From the NCBI RefSeq assembly GCF_002865585.1, contig NZ_CP025581.1, positions 2,170,001 to 2,234,000 of the forward strand: 64,000 nt of DNA, in the 5' to 3' direction. This document shows, piece after piece, positions 7,845 to 16,955 of the stretch. Under the pieces are notes generated by a model that made no database searches, was not told where the DNA came from, and saw only the letters and a program-made list of their open reading frames with translations. The position numbers were made by a program, and so were the translations under genes. This DNA comes from Nocardioides houyundeii (lineage in GTDB: Bacteria; Actinomycetota; Actinomycetes; Propionibacteriales; Nocardioidaceae). Within the stretch, counting starts at the first letter, position 1. The number at the start of each line of letters is the position of its first letter.

Positions 7845-8744
7845 GTGCAAGAGCTGGTACAACTCATCGTCAGCGGGGCCTCGCTCGGCTGCGTCTACGC
7901 CTTGGTCGCCCTCGGGTTCGTCCTGATCTACAAGTCCACCGGGCACATCAACTTCGCCCAGGGCGACGTGATGGCCATGGGCGCCTTCCTCGTCTACTGG
8001 TTCGGGCCGGGACGCTTCGGACTGAACTTCGGCGTCGCCGCGCTGCTGGCCATCATCGGCACCGCCGCCTTCATGGTGCTGATCGAGCGCACCGTCGTAC
8101 GGCGGCTCAGCCACTTCTCGCACGAGGCGGTCATGATGGGCACCCTCGGGCTGGGCATCCTGATCCGGGCGGTGCTCGCCGCCTCCTTCGGCACCGACAA
8201 GCTCGGAATCGGTGACCCGTGGGGCTCCGACAGCGTCACGGTCGCCGGGGTCGCGCTCACCACCTCCAGCATCTTCGCCATCGCCGTCACCGGGATGATC
8301 GTGGGTGCCATGGCGATCTGGTTCCGTCGCAGCCGGACCGGGATCTCGATCACCGCGATGTCCCAGGACCCGGTGGCTGCCGCGGCCCTCGGCGTCAACA
8401 CCCGCCGGATGACGATCGCGGTCTGGGCCACGGCCGGGGTGCTCGCCGTGCTGGCCGGCATCTTCCTCGCCGGCTACCCCCGGGCCATCGATCCGCACAT
8501 GGGGCTCATCGCCCTCGCGGCCTTCCCCGGCGCGGTCCTCGGCGGCTTCGACTCCATCAACGGCGCGGTCGTGGGCGGCGTGTTCATCGGCATCATCCAG
8601 ACGCTGGTCGCCGGCTACGAGGCGCCGTTCGCCGGGGTCATCGGCCAGAACTTCCACGTCATCGTGCCGTGGCTGGTCCTGGTGCTGGTCCTGCTCGTCC
8701 GCCCCCAGGGGCTCTTCGGAACGAAAAGAGTGATCCGTGCCTGA
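7845..8744 (+). CDS. branched-chain-type ABC transporter permease (LivH-like)
   Basis: A 299-residue inner-membrane permease with eight or so hydrophobic segments. It has the LivH hallmarks GHINFAQGDVMAMGAF near residue 40 and the late GAFPGAVLGGFDSINGAVVGG-like loop that contacts the ATPase. GTG at 7845 starts one base after the LivG stop with GGAG upstream. Its end overlaps the start of the LivM-like gene by eight bases, so the three are translationally linked. It forms the heterodimeric channel with the next gene product. Confidence 0.9.
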   Translation: MQELVQLIVSGASLGCVYALVALGFVLIYKSTGHINFAQGDVMAMGAFLVYWFGPGRFGLNFGVAALLAIIGTAAFMVLIERTVVRRLSHFSHEAVMMGTLGLGILIRAVLAASFGTDKLGIGDPWGSDSVTVAGVALTTSSIFAIAVTGMIVGAMAIWFRRSRTGISITAMSQDPVAAAALGVNTRRMTIAVWATAGVLAVLAGIFLAGYPRAIDPHMGLIALAAFPGAVLGGFDSINGAVVGGVFIGIIQTLVAGYEAPFAGVIGQNFHVIVPWLVLVLVLLVRPQGLFGTKRVIRA

Positions 8745-9885
8745 GACGACCTCCGAGCTGCCGGCACGCGCCGGCACCACCACGACTCCGGTCAAGGCGC
8801 TGGCACCCTCCGAGCTCCGGGCCCAGGTCAACCTGCTGGGCACCCCGATGGCGCGGGTCGCCGCCGTGCTGACCCTCGTCCTCGCCGTCGGGCTGCTGGC
8901 CTCCGGCGACGCCAAGATGCTCTCGGTCGTCAACTTCGGCCTGATCGCCGCGGTCGCCGCCATCGGTCTCAACCTGGCCATGGGCACCACGGGCATCCTC
9001 TCCCTCGGGCACGCCGTCTTCGTCGGGTTCGGGGCGTTCACCGCCGCGGTGGCCGCGGACCACGGACTCCCCTACCCGGTGGCCGCGGTCCTGGCCATGC
9101 TGGTCGCCGCGATCGCCAGCCTGTCCATCGGGCCGCTGGCCCTGCGACTATCGGGCCTCTACCTGGCTGTGGGCACGATCGGGATCGCCTACGTCGGTGA
9201 GCACCTGTTCGTGAACCTCCGCTCCCTCACCGGTGGTGGCGCCGGACGCATGGTGGAGTCTCCGATGCTGTTCGGCACCAAGCTCTCGGAGTCGGCCGGC
9301 CTGGCCGGACGCCTGGTCACTGGCGACATGAAGTGGTTCGTCCTGCTCAGCCTCATCACCCTGGTGGTGGGGGCCTGTGTGGCGACCCTGGGCCGGCTCC
9401 GTTGGGGACGCGCCTTCCGGGCGGTCCGCGACAACGAGAACTCGGCGGCTGCTGCCGGGATCGCGGTCAACCGGGTCCGGGTCACCGCCTTCGCGCTCTC
9501 GGCGGCGCTCGGCGGCCTCTCGGGCGCCCTGCTGGCGGGCTACCTGCGCTACCTCAACCCGGAGACCTTCGGGCTGGAGCAGTCGATCCAGTACATCGCC
9601 ATGATCATCGTCGGTGGCCTGGGCTCGGTGAGCGGCGCCGTCATCGGGGGCCTGCTGATCATCGCGCTGCCCACGATCCTCAACGAGGTGAGCTCCGCGC
9701 TGGGCCTGGTGGAACAGGCCAGCGGCACCTCGAGCAGCTTCAACACCGGCACCCTGGCGCTCATCGCCTACGGCCTCATCATCGTCGCGGTCATGTGCCT
9801 GGCTCCCAACGGCATCGCCGGGGGCCTTTCCCAGCTCGGGCGTCATCTCGGTGGAGGGCGCGCAAAACACGACAAGCAGCACTAG
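8737..9885 (+). CDS. branched-chain-type ABC transporter permease (LivM-like)
   Basis: A 382-residue permease, the partner of the LivH-like protein. A hydrophilic N-terminus of about 45 residues precedes the membrane part. LivM features are NLAMGTTGILSLGHAVFVGFGAF near residue 75 (cited as landmarks: TTGILSLGHAVF) and the cytoplasmic loop with RAVRDNENSAAAAGIAVNRVR. The GTG start overlaps the upstream permease. The gene ends about 60 bases before the binding-protein gene; no terminator is visible, so the operon continues. Confidence 0.9.
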   Translation: MPETTSELPARAGTTTTPVKALAPSELRAQVNLLGTPMARVAAVLTLVLAVGLLASGDAKMLSVVNFGLIAAVAAIGLNLAMGTTGILSLGHAVFVGFGAFTAAVAADHGLPYPVAAVLAMLVAAIASLSIGPLALRLSGLYLAVGTIGIAYVGEHLFVNLRSLTGGGAGRMVESPMLFGTKLSESAGLAGRLVTGDMKWFVLLSLITLVVGACVATLGRLRWGRAFRAVRDNENSAAAAGIAVNRVRVTAFALSAALGGLSGALLAGYLRYLNPETFGLEQSIQYIAMIIVGGLGSVSGAVIGGLLIIALPTILNEVSSALGLVEQASGTSSSFNTGTLALIAYGLIIVAVMCLAPNGIAGGLSQLGRHLGGGRAKHDKQH

Positions 9886-9945
9886 CCCCACCCCGGCAAC
9901 ACCAGCCGGACATCCATCCAGAACACCGTGAAGGGATCCACCCAC

Positions 9946-11169
9946 ATGCGAGACACACGCAAGCGAATCGCCGCCAGCCTGCTGGCGGTCGGCCTGCTCG
10001 GCACAGCCGGCTGCACCGCCGCTCCCGACGAGGGCAGCGACGCGGACGGCGGGCTCAAGACCGGCAACGGCGTCACCGACGACACCATCAGGATCCTGTC
10101 GCTGACCGACCTGTCCGGACCCGGCGCCGCCGGTGGCAAGCCGGTCCAGACCGGCCTCGACGCCTACGTCGAGCAGCTCAACGAGGACGGCGGCATCGAC
10201 GGGCGCAAGATCGAGCTGGAGACGGCCGACACCCAGTACGACCCCCAGAAGGCCGTGCAGTTCTACCAGGGCGCCCGCGACGACGTCGCCGCCGTCGTCT
10301 CCTACGGCACCCCCACGACGGACGCGATCCGGTCCTTCAGCCTGGACGACGACCTGCTCGCCCTGGCCTTCAAGGGGCCCTTCCCCGAGGAGAACAGCGT
10401 CGCCCAGGGCACGGCGTTCGAGGTGGACACCGCCAACCTGCTGACCTACGTCTACGAGGAGGACCCGGACGCCAAGGTCGGCGTCCTCTACCAGGCGGAC
10501 GCCGTCGGGGACGGCGTCAAGCGTGGGGTCGAGGCCGTGCTCGCCGAGACGGGCAACAAGACCGTCGCCGAGGCGAGCGTCGATGCCTCCAGCCAGGACC
10601 TCACCGCGCAGATCACCGCGATGCGCAAGGCCGGGGCCGACCACGTCCTCATGGGTCTGAGCCCGGGCACCACCATCGCCGCGGTCGGCGCCGTCTCGGC
10701 GCTCGACTACGACGCCACCCTGCTGTCGCCCGGAGTGGCGTACAGCAAGGCGCTCCTGGCCCTCCCGGTCGGTCCGACCATGGAGAAGCAGATGCTGATC
10801 ACCTGCTCCTACCCCCAGTGGGACCAGGAGTCGGAGGGCAACAAGGCGTTCAAGGCCGCCCTCGGCGACACCGAGCCGAACGCGACCATCGTGCTGGGCT
10901 GGATCGCCGGACGGATGCTGCACGAGTTCCTCGAGACCGCGGTCGAGGACGGCGACCTGACGCCTGCCGGCATCATCAAGGCCGCCCAGCACAGCACCGT
11001 CCAGACGGACGGCCTGACGCCCGACATGACGTTCGGCAAGGAGATCAACGAGCGCACCCCCTTCCGGGAGTCCCAGGTCTGCTCCGTCAGCGATGACGGC
11101 GACGACGGCGTGACCGTGGTCAAGGACTGGTTCGAGAGCTCGGCCGCCACCAACGTCGAGCTGCAGTGA
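9946..11169 (+). CDS. Liv-type ABC transporter substrate-binding lipoprotein (first copy)
   Basis: A 407-residue periplasmic-binding-protein-like protein (type I fold), anchored outside the membrane. The signal peptide ends in a lipobox with Cys23 (LLGTAGC). The mature protein opens with an acidic linker, then KTGNGVTDDTIRI and a DLSGP segment as in Leu/Ile/Val binders. ATG at 9946 is chosen for the AAGGGA site upstream. A close paralogue lies 0.8 kb downstream, on the other side of the LivF gene; long stretches such as GTPTTDAIR and DTQYDPQKAVQ are identical. The ligand is not predictable; the regulon setting suggests an acid catabolised by the nearby CoA enzymes. Confidence 0.88.
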   Translation: MRDTRKRIAASLLAVGLLGTAGCTAAPDEGSDADGGLKTGNGVTDDTIRILSLTDLSGPGAAGGKPVQTGLDAYVEQLNEDGGIDGRKIELETADTQYDPQKAVQFYQGARDDVAAVVSYGTPTTDAIRSFSLDDDLLALAFKGPFPEENSVAQGTAFEVDTANLLTYVYEEDPDAKVGVLYQADAVGDGVKRGVEAVLAETGNKTVAEASVDASSQDLTAQITAMRKAGADHVLMGLSPGTTIAAVGAVSALDYDATLLSPGVAYSKALLALPVGPTMEKQMLITCSYPQWDQESEGNKAFKAALGDTEPNATIVLGWIAGRMLHEFLETAVEDGDLTPAGIIKAAQHSTVQTDGLTPDMTFGKEINERTPFRESQVCSVSDDGDDGVTVVKDWFESSAATNVELQ

Positions 11170-11205
11170 CCCGGTTGCCCACCAGCGAAGATCAGGAGCT
11201 GAGAC

Positions 11206-11937
11206 GTGCTTGAGGTCAACGACCTGTCCGTGACCTACCCGGGAGGGGCAGTCGCCCTTCACGGGGTCACGCTCGCGGCCGAGACCGGCAAGGTCACCAC
11301 GGTGCTCGGCGCCAACGGCGCCGGCAAGACCACGCTCCTCCGGGCGCTCGGCGGGCTGCTTCCGCAGTACCGCGCGGAGCGCTCGGGGACCATCCTGTTC
11401 GGCGGGGAGCGCGTGGAGACCCGCGCCCCCTGGGACCTGGTCCGCCTCGGGGTGGCCCAGGTCCTGGAGGGGCGCCACATCTTCACCGACCTCACCGTGC
11501 ACGACAACCTCGTGGTGGGCGGCCAGGGACTGGACAAGCAGGAGCTCGCCGCGGCGGTCGAGAAGGTGTACGCGGACTTCCCGGTGCTGGCCGACAAGTC
11601 CGACATGAGCGCGGGCTACCTGTCCGGCGGGGAGCAGCAGATGCTCGCCATCAGCCGCGCCACCCTCCGGCTGCCCAAGATGCTCATCCTCGACGAGCCG
11701 AGCCTCGGGCTCTCCCCGCTGATGATGGAGCGGATCGCCGAGGTCGTGGCCGGGATCGCGGCCCAGGGAGTCACGGTGCTGCTCGTGGAGCAGAACGCCT
11801 CCCTGGCGCTGTCGATCAGCGACCAGGCGGTCGTCCTGGCGTCGGGCCGCGTCGTCCTGAGCTGTCCGGCGAGCGAGCTCCTCGACGAGGAGCGGCTCTC
11901 CGCGGCCTACCTCGGCGGCCAGCAGCCGGTGGCCTGA
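11206..11937 (+). CDS. branched-chain-type ABC transporter ATP-binding protein (LivF-like)
   Basis: A 243-residue second ATPase of the importer. It has Walker A GANGAGKT at about residues 34-41, the LivF-type Q-loop region ending in LEGRHIF, signature LSGGEQQML, Walker B MLILDEPSLGLSP and a switch region LLVEQNASLAL. The GTG start has AGGAG nine bases upstream. It sits between the two binding-protein genes, so this operon has the order G-H-M-SBP-F-SBP. It pairs with the LivG-like protein to power the HM channel. Confidence 0.9.
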   Translation: MLEVNDLSVTYPGGAVALHGVTLAAETGKVTTVLGANGAGKTTLLRALGGLLPQYRAERSGTILFGGERVETRAPWDLVRLGVAQVLEGRHIFTDLTVHDNLVVGGQGLDKQELAAAVEKVYADFPVLADKSDMSAGYLSGGEQQMLAISRATLRLPKMLILDEPSLGLSPLMMERIAEVVAGIAAQGVTVLLVEQNASLALSISDQAVVLASGRVVLSCPASELLDEERLSAAYLGGQQPVA

Positions 11938-11985
11938 GGACGCTTCACCGACCCAGCACCACCCGTCAACGAGCAGGAGCCCACC

Positions 11986-13215
11986 ATGAGCAGAGCCCGT
12001 CCGACCCGCGCCGCCGTCCTCCTCGCCGTCGGGCTGTTCGCAGCCACGGCCTGCACGGCTGCCCCGGAGGGTGACGGGAGCTCCTCCGAAGGTGGTGTGA
12101 AGACGGGCAACGGGGTCACCGAGGACACGATCACGCTGCTCTCGCTCAACGACCTCTCCGGTCCCGCCGCCGCCGGTGGCAAGCCGATCCAGGCAGGGTT
12201 CGACGCCTACCTGGAGCAGGTCAACGCCGACGGCGGGATCGGTGGGCGACAGGTGGTCGTGAAGACCGTGGACACCCAGTACGACCCGCAGAAGGCCGTG
12301 CAGCTCTACCAGGGCAACCGCGACGAGATCGCTGCGCTGCTGAGCTACGGGACGCCGACCACGGACGCGATCCGGGCGTTCACCAGCGACGACCAGGTGC
12401 TGGCCCTGGGGCTCAAGGGCCCCTTCCCGGAGAAGAACAGCTTCTCGATGGCTACCGCGGTCGAGGTGGACACCGCCAACCTCCTGACCCACGTGCTCGA
12501 GGAGGATCCCGACGCCCGCATCGGCGCCATCCTGCAGGCCGACGCGATGGGCGAGGCGGTGAAGCGGGGCGTCGACGCCGTCAGCGACACCGTCGGCCTG
12601 GAACTGGTGGCCGAGACCTCCGCGGACTCCACCAGCCAGGAGCTCACGGCGCAGGTCACCGCCATGCGCAAGGCCGGAGCAGACCACATCCTGCTGGGCA
12701 TGGGGCCCGGCGGCCTCCTGGCCACCGCCGGGGCCGTGTCGTCCCTGAAGTACGACGCGCAGATCCTCTCCCCCGGGGTCGCGTACACCAAGTCGCTCAT
12801 GGAGCTTCCGATCGCCGCCACCTTGGAGAAGCAGCTGTTGTCCACCTGCTCCTACCCCTTGTGGGACCAGGAGAGCGAGGGCAACACCGAGTTCAAGGAA
12901 ACACTCGACCCGTCGCTGCCCCCGCACGGGTCCTACGTCAACGGATGGCTGGCCGCCAAGGTGCTCCTGACCTTCGTCGAGAACGCGATCGAGCAGGGTG
13001 ACGCCACTCCGGCCGGCATCATCGAGGCAGCCCAGGGCTCCACGGTCGACACCCTGGGTCTCACCCCGAACATGACCTTCGGTGAGAGCATCGACGAGCG
13101 CACGGCGTACCGGCAGACCCAGCTGTGCACGGTCAGCAACGACGCCGACGACGGCTTCACCCTGTCCGAGGGCTGGTTCGACAGCGAGGCAGGCAACGCC
13201 GTCAAGCTGCAGTGA
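11986..13215 (+). CDS. Liv-type ABC transporter substrate-binding lipoprotein (second copy)
   Basis: A 409-residue lipoprotein, lipobox Cys23 (FAATAC), highly similar along its whole length to the binding protein encoded at 9.9-11.2 kb. The similarity includes the KTGNGVT opening, the central DTANLLTHVLEEDPDA region and the C-terminal NMTFGESIDERT block. It is probably a tandem duplicate that has diverged to bind a related ligand, both feeding one permease. It is the last gene of the operon, followed by a strong hairpin. AGGAG lies about ten bases before the ATG. Confidence 0.88.
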   Translation: MSRARPTRAAVLLAVGLFAATACTAAPEGDGSSSEGGVKTGNGVTEDTITLLSLNDLSGPAAAGGKPIQAGFDAYLEQVNADGGIGGRQVVVKTVDTQYDPQKAVQLYQGNRDEIAALLSYGTPTTDAIRAFTSDDQVLALGLKGPFPEKNSFSMATAVEVDTANLLTHVLEEDPDARIGAILQADAMGEAVKRGVDAVSDTVGLELVAETSADSTSQELTAQVTAMRKAGADHILLGMGPGGLLATAGAVSSLKYDAQILSPGVAYTKSLMELPIAATLEKQLLSTCSYPLWDQESEGNTEFKETLDPSLPPHGSYVNGWLAAKVLLTFVENAIEQGDATPAGIIEAAQGSTVDTLGLTPNMTFGESIDERTAYRQTQLCTVSNDADDGFTLSEGWFDSEAGNAVKLQ

Positions 13216-13228
13216 CCACCTGAGCGAC

Positions 13229-13263
13229 GATCCGCAGCGGCTCGGAAAGGGCCGCTGCGGATC
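13229..13263 (+). terminator. terminator of the ABC importer operon
   Basis: Perfect 13-base inverted repeat (GATCCGCAGCGGC with GCCGCTGCGGATC) and a nine-base loop, 14 bases after the last stop codon. No T-run follows. Confidence 0.75.
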
Positions 13264-13317
13264 CGCCGGTGCTGAGGCCACCGCCCCAACTGCGCATGTG
13301 CGCGACGGCAGGGCGCG

Positions 13318-13920
13318 CTACACCCTGCTTCGGGAAGCGCCCGCTCTCCCGCGGGCCTCGCCCTGGTTCACCGCACGCGTTGACGGCCAGCTCATCCGAT
13401 CGGCCAGGCGCGCCAGGATGGGCGTTCGCGTGGCCATCATGAAGATGCCGTAGCCCACTGGCGCCCCCACCGCGTTGAAGAAGAAGTCGTTGATGTCGGC
13501 GACGTGACCACCGTCGAGGAAGTGGTCGCTGAAGAACTGGGCAGTCTCGATCAGCAGACTGAGCAGCACCCCGAGACCCGCCACCCGCCACAGCGAGCGG
13601 GTTCCGGCGATCAGGGGCAGCAGGACGCCCAACGGGATGAAGACCACGACATTCTGGATCGCGTCGCTGAGCTCGTAGTCGTCGAACAGCGTCATGCTGA
13701 TCGATGACGACCACGGTGGTGTGCCGCCTGGCTTGTCCAGGAAGATGGGAAAGATCGTGTTGGCCACCACGCCGGCGCCGTAGATGCAGACGCAGACGGC
13801 CACCACGACTCGGAGCGGGGACAGCGCGCCGCGCCGCTGCAGGCGCCAGAGCAGGACGCCGAGCGCCACTGCGGTGACAGGTGCCACCACCGGCAGCGCA
13901 GGAACCTCGCCGAACAACAT
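13318..13920 (-). CDS. VanZ-like membrane protein
   Basis: A 200-residue integral membrane protein of the VanZ family. It has four to five hydrophobic segments, the conserved SDAIQNVVVFIPLGVLLPL stretch near residue 85 (landmark VVFIPLGVLLPL) and a later helix with LLIETAQFF followed by DINDFFFNAVGAPVGY. VanZ itself gives low-level teicoplanin resistance, but most family members have no known function. ATG at 13920 is preferred because GGGGAG lies eight bases upstream. It is monocistronic, between two terminators and unrelated to the catabolic theme. Confidence 0.8.
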   Translation of the reverse strand: MLFGEVPALPVVAPVTAVALGVLLWRLQRRGALSPLRVVVAVCVCIYGAGVVANTIFPIFLDKPGGTPPWSSSISMTLFDDYELSDAIQNVVVFIPLGVLLPLIAGTRSLWRVAGLGVLLSLLIETAQFFSDHFLDGGHVADINDFFFNAVGAPVGYGIFMMATRTPILARLADRMSWPSTRAVNQGEARGRAGASRSRV

Positions 13921-13983
13921 CGTGCACACTCCCCTTCACCAGCGCCGGGCGGACTACCGCCGATTGTGCGGGTCCTGAGACGG

Positions 13984-14024
13984 CTCAGCCCCGCCCCGCG
14001 AGCGTGTCGCGGGACGGGGCTGAG
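13984..14024 (-). terminator. terminator of the ligase/TRAP operon
   Basis: Eighteen-base near-perfect inverted repeat (CTCAGCCCCG arms, one mismatch) with a five-base loop, 15 bases past the DctP-type stop codon. It could work in both directions. Confidence 0.75.
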
Positions 14025-14038
14025 GTTGAGAGCGGAGG

Positions 14039-15340
14039 TCAGGCGGGGCGGCGCTCCCCCATCGCCTCGTCGAAGAGCCTGGCGAGGAACTCGTCGAACA
14101 CGTCGAGGTCCTTGTCGTTCTCCTCGTACCAGGTCACGAACTCCTCCGGCGTCATGTCCGGGTCGAAGCCCAGGTCGGTGGTGACCACGTCGCGCCACTG
14201 CTTCATGTTCTCCACGGAGCCGTCGACGAACGCCGCGGGGTCGTCCACGCCGGCGAGCTCCTTGCGGCTCTCCTCGAGCAGACCCTCGTTGGCGGTCTCC
14301 AGGGCGCTCACCACGTCGTCGTCGAAGAGGCCGAGCTCACCGTCGTACTTCTTGGTGGACTCCACCGTCTCGGTGATCGCGTTGAGGGTGGCCCCGATCT
14401 GCTCCTTGACGAACACGTCGAGGCGGTCGTGCAGCAGCTGCTGCGCGGCGAGCGGCAGGTCGCCCCACACGTCCTTGTTGATGACCATGGAGCCCACGCC
14501 GCCGGCGAACCCGGCCGACGGAGCGATCCTGGCGTTCGGCGCGATCTCGAAGATGCCGGTCAGCGCGGCGGTCAGCGGGTTGGCGACGGTGCAGTCCACC
14601 ACGCCGCGCTGCAGCGCCTCGAACATCTCGGAGAGGTCGACGCTGGTGCCCTCCATGCCCAGGGCCTTGAACTGTGCCGCGTGCAGGCGGGCCCCCATCC
14701 GGCTGGTCACGCCCTTGAAGTCCGCCAGCGAGGAGCGCGGCTCCGCGCAGAAGAGAGCGTCCGGGCCCAGGGAGTAGACCGGCAGCAGGGGGTGCAGGCC
14801 GATGGCCTCGTACTCGTCGAGGATCTCCTCCGACGCGTTCGAGGTCTCCAGCGACCAGCCCAGCAGCTGCAGCACTCCGACCAGCGGCGTCTGGTCGGCG
14901 GAGATGCTGAGGTCGATCAGCGCGTTGGTCGCCGGCAGCTCGTCGGGCTGGTACGCCGGGATGGTGTAGGACATGTCGAGGCGGCCGTCTGCCACCGCGT
15001 CGCTGACCTCCACCGGCGGGGCGACGGAGTAGGCGTAGTTGGTCTCGAACTCGATCTTCCCGCCGGACCAGTCGCTCACCGCCTCCTGGTAGGCCTCGAA
15101 GTAGGCGCTGGTCACCGTCCCCTGGGCGCCGGCGGTCTGGGTGATGATGGTGATCGGGTCGATCTCCTCGAAGGCCGCCTGGTACTCCTCCTTGGAGGCG
15201 CCCGCGGCGACGCTCTCGCCTTCGGCGCCCTTGCTGTCGCTGTCACCGCCGCAGGCTGAGAGGGTGAGGGTGGCCGCGAGTGCGAGCACCCCGAGGGACT
15301 TGCGGTTCCACTTCGTGGAGCGGGTCAAGCTTCTGGACAT
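14039..15340 (-). CDS. TRAP transporter solute-binding lipoprotein (DctP-type)
   Basis: A 433-residue extracytoplasmic solute receptor of a tripartite ATP-independent periplasmic transporter. The signal peptide ends in lipobox Cys30 (LTLSAC), so it is tethered to the membrane as expected in a Gram-positive. The central part carries the DctP-family landmarks FCAEPRSSLADFKGVTSR (Arg of the ligand carboxylate site in this region) and VDCTVANP. ATG at 15340 is chosen for the AGGAAG site. It follows the DctM gene after 123 bases. TRAP receptors usually bind carboxylates, which agrees with the co-transcribed acyl-CoA ligase. Confidence 0.85.
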   Translation of the reverse strand: MSRSLTRSTKWNRKSLGVLALAATLTLSACGGDSDSKGAEGESVAAGASKEEYQAAFEEIDPITIITQTAGAQGTVTSAYFEAYQEAVSDWSGGKIEFETNYAYSVAPPVEVSDAVADGRLDMSYTIPAYQPDELPATNALIDLSISADQTPLVGVLQLLGWSLETSNASEEILDEYEAIGLHPLLPVYSLGPDALFCAEPRSSLADFKGVTSRMGARLHAAQFKALGMEGTSVDLSEMFEALQRGVVDCTVANPLTAALTGIFEIAPNARIAPSAGFAGGVGSMVINKDVWGDLPLAAQQLLHDRLDVFVKEQIGATLNAITETVESTKKYDGELGLFDDDVVSALETANEGLLEESRKELAGVDDPAAFVDGSVENMKQWRDVVTTDLGFDPDMTPEEFVTWYEENDKDLDVFDEFLARLFDEAMGERRPA

Positions 15341-15463
15341 GTGGCTTCCTGTTCTGGAGGTCGAGCGCACCCGGGAGGGGTACGCCGTGGCGGTGGATGG
15401 ATCAGCTGTCGGGTCGACCCGAGTCGAGACGTTCCTGAGGGCGCACGTGCCGGAGCCGGTTCA

Positions 15464-16954
15464 TCACCCCCCGGTGTGGTCCGGGATGTAGGTGGCGATC
15501 TCCGGGAAGACGATGAGGATCACGACGATGAAGATCGAGGCGGGCATCATCCAGGCGATGGCGACGAAGACGTCGCGCAGCGAGATGTCGGTCCCCCGGT
15601 TGACCGAGGGGTCCTTGGTGATGTTGTGGATGATGTAGGCCAGGATCCCGACCGGTGGGGTGAGGACGGCGAGCTCGCCCATGAAGACCACGAAGACGCC
15701 GAACCACAGCAGCGAGATGTCCAGGATCTCCAGGGTCGGGATCAGGATCGGCACCGTCAGCAGCATCATCGCCAGGGGGTCCAGGAACATCCCCATGATC
15801 AGATAGATGAGGGTCATCAGGAGCAGGAACTGCCAGGACGGCAGCTCCATCTCGATGATCCACTCACCGATCCCCCGGGTGACCCCGGACAGGGTGAGCA
15901 TCCGCGAGAACATCGTGGCGCCGATGATGAGGAAGAAGATCGCGCCGGTGGACGCCACCGTGTTGACCGAGGCCTGTCCGATGGCGGCGAACGGCTTGTC
16001 GTTGCGCTTGTAGAACAGGGTGAGCAGCATCGCCACCAGCGCCGCCACCGCGCCCGCCTCGGTGACGGTGAGCGTGCCGCTGTAGATGCCCCCGATGATG
16101 ATGCCGATGAGCACGGGGATCGACCAGGCGCCCCCGAGGCTGCGCCAGCGGTCGGCCCAGGTCGTGCGAGGCTTCGCTGCCACGTCCCCGGTGACGTTGG
16201 TCAGGCGCGGGAAGACCATGCTCATGCCGGCGATGACGCTGGCGAAGACCAGGGCGACCAGGACGCCCGGGCCGACGCCGGCCATCAGCTGGGGACCGAC
16301 CGGGACCTCGGCGATCCCGGCGTAGATGACCAGCATGATGCTCGGCGGGATCAGCTGCCCCGGCAGCCCGGAGACCGCCACGGCGAGGATCGCGAGCCGC
16401 TTGTCGTAGCCGGCCTTGATCATCTCCGGGACCCCGACCCGGGCCAGGGCGTACGTCGTGGCGATGGACGAGCCGCTGACCGCGGCGAGCCCGGCCCCGG
16501 CGAAGTTGGTGCCGATGGCGAGCCCGCCCGGCAGCCAGCCCAACCAGTCGCGCCCGGTGTCGTAGACCCGCGTGGTGATGCCCGACTGCCACAGCAGCAG
16601 CCCCATGAGGACGAACATCGGGATGACGCTCAGGGTCCACGTGGCGGTGGAGTTGTAGGGGAGGTCGGTGAGCCCGCTCTTCATCGCCGGGAAGCCGCGC
16701 AGCGCCAGGGTGCCCAGGAGCCCGGGGACCATCAGCGCCACCGCGACCGGGGCCTTGACGAAGATCAGGCCGAGCATCATCACGATGGCCAGGAGCCCGA
16801 CGATCTCGCGCTCGACGTCGGCGAACATGCCCACGACGGGGACCACGACGCTGACCAGGAGTGCGGCCAGGACGAGCCAGCCGCGCCGCCCGCTGGCTCC
16901 GGACGGAGCCTCCGAGGCCGGCTCGGCGCCGACCGGGGTGATCAGATCGGTCAT
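15464..16954 (-). CDS. TRAP transporter large permease (DctM-type)
   Basis: A 496-residue membrane protein with twelve or more hydrophobic segments of the DctM/ion-transporter fold. It is the main transport subunit and uses a sodium or proton gradient. Typical features are PVAVALMVPGLLG near the start and the internal repeat loops SGLPGQLIPPSIMLVIYAG and TPPVGILAYIIHNI. The hydrophilic N-terminus is about 30 residues. The ATG follows the DctQ stop after one base (TGAGATG), so the two are coupled. Confidence 0.9.
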   Translation of the reverse strand: MTDLITPVGAEPASEAPSGASGRRGWLVLAALLVSVVVPVVGMFADVEREIVGLLAIVMMLGLIFVKAPVAVALMVPGLLGTLALRGFPAMKSGLTDLPYNSTATWTLSVIPMFVLMGLLLWQSGITTRVYDTGRDWLGWLPGGLAIGTNFAGAGLAAVSGSSIATTYALARVGVPEMIKAGYDKRLAILAVAVSGLPGQLIPPSIMLVIYAGIAEVPVGPQLMAGVGPGVLVALVFASVIAGMSMVFPRLTNVTGDVAAKPRTTWADRWRSLGGAWSIPVLIGIIIGGIYSGTLTVTEAGAVAALVAMLLTLFYKRNDKPFAAIGQASVNTVASTGAIFFLIIGATMFSRMLTLSGVTRGIGEWIIEMELPSWQFLLLMTLIYLIMGMFLDPLAMMLLTVPILIPTLEILDISLLWFGVFVVFMGELAVLTPPVGILAYIIHNITKDPSVNRGTDISLRDVFVAIAWMMPASIFIVVILIVFPEIATYIPDHTGG

Positions 16955-16955
16955 C

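Noticed and set aside
9148..13281. A 1377-codon open frame on the minus strand
   Set aside because: It runs opposite to clear ABC importer genes; high GC content keeps the antisense frame open. Its sequence shows only shadow composition and no domain.
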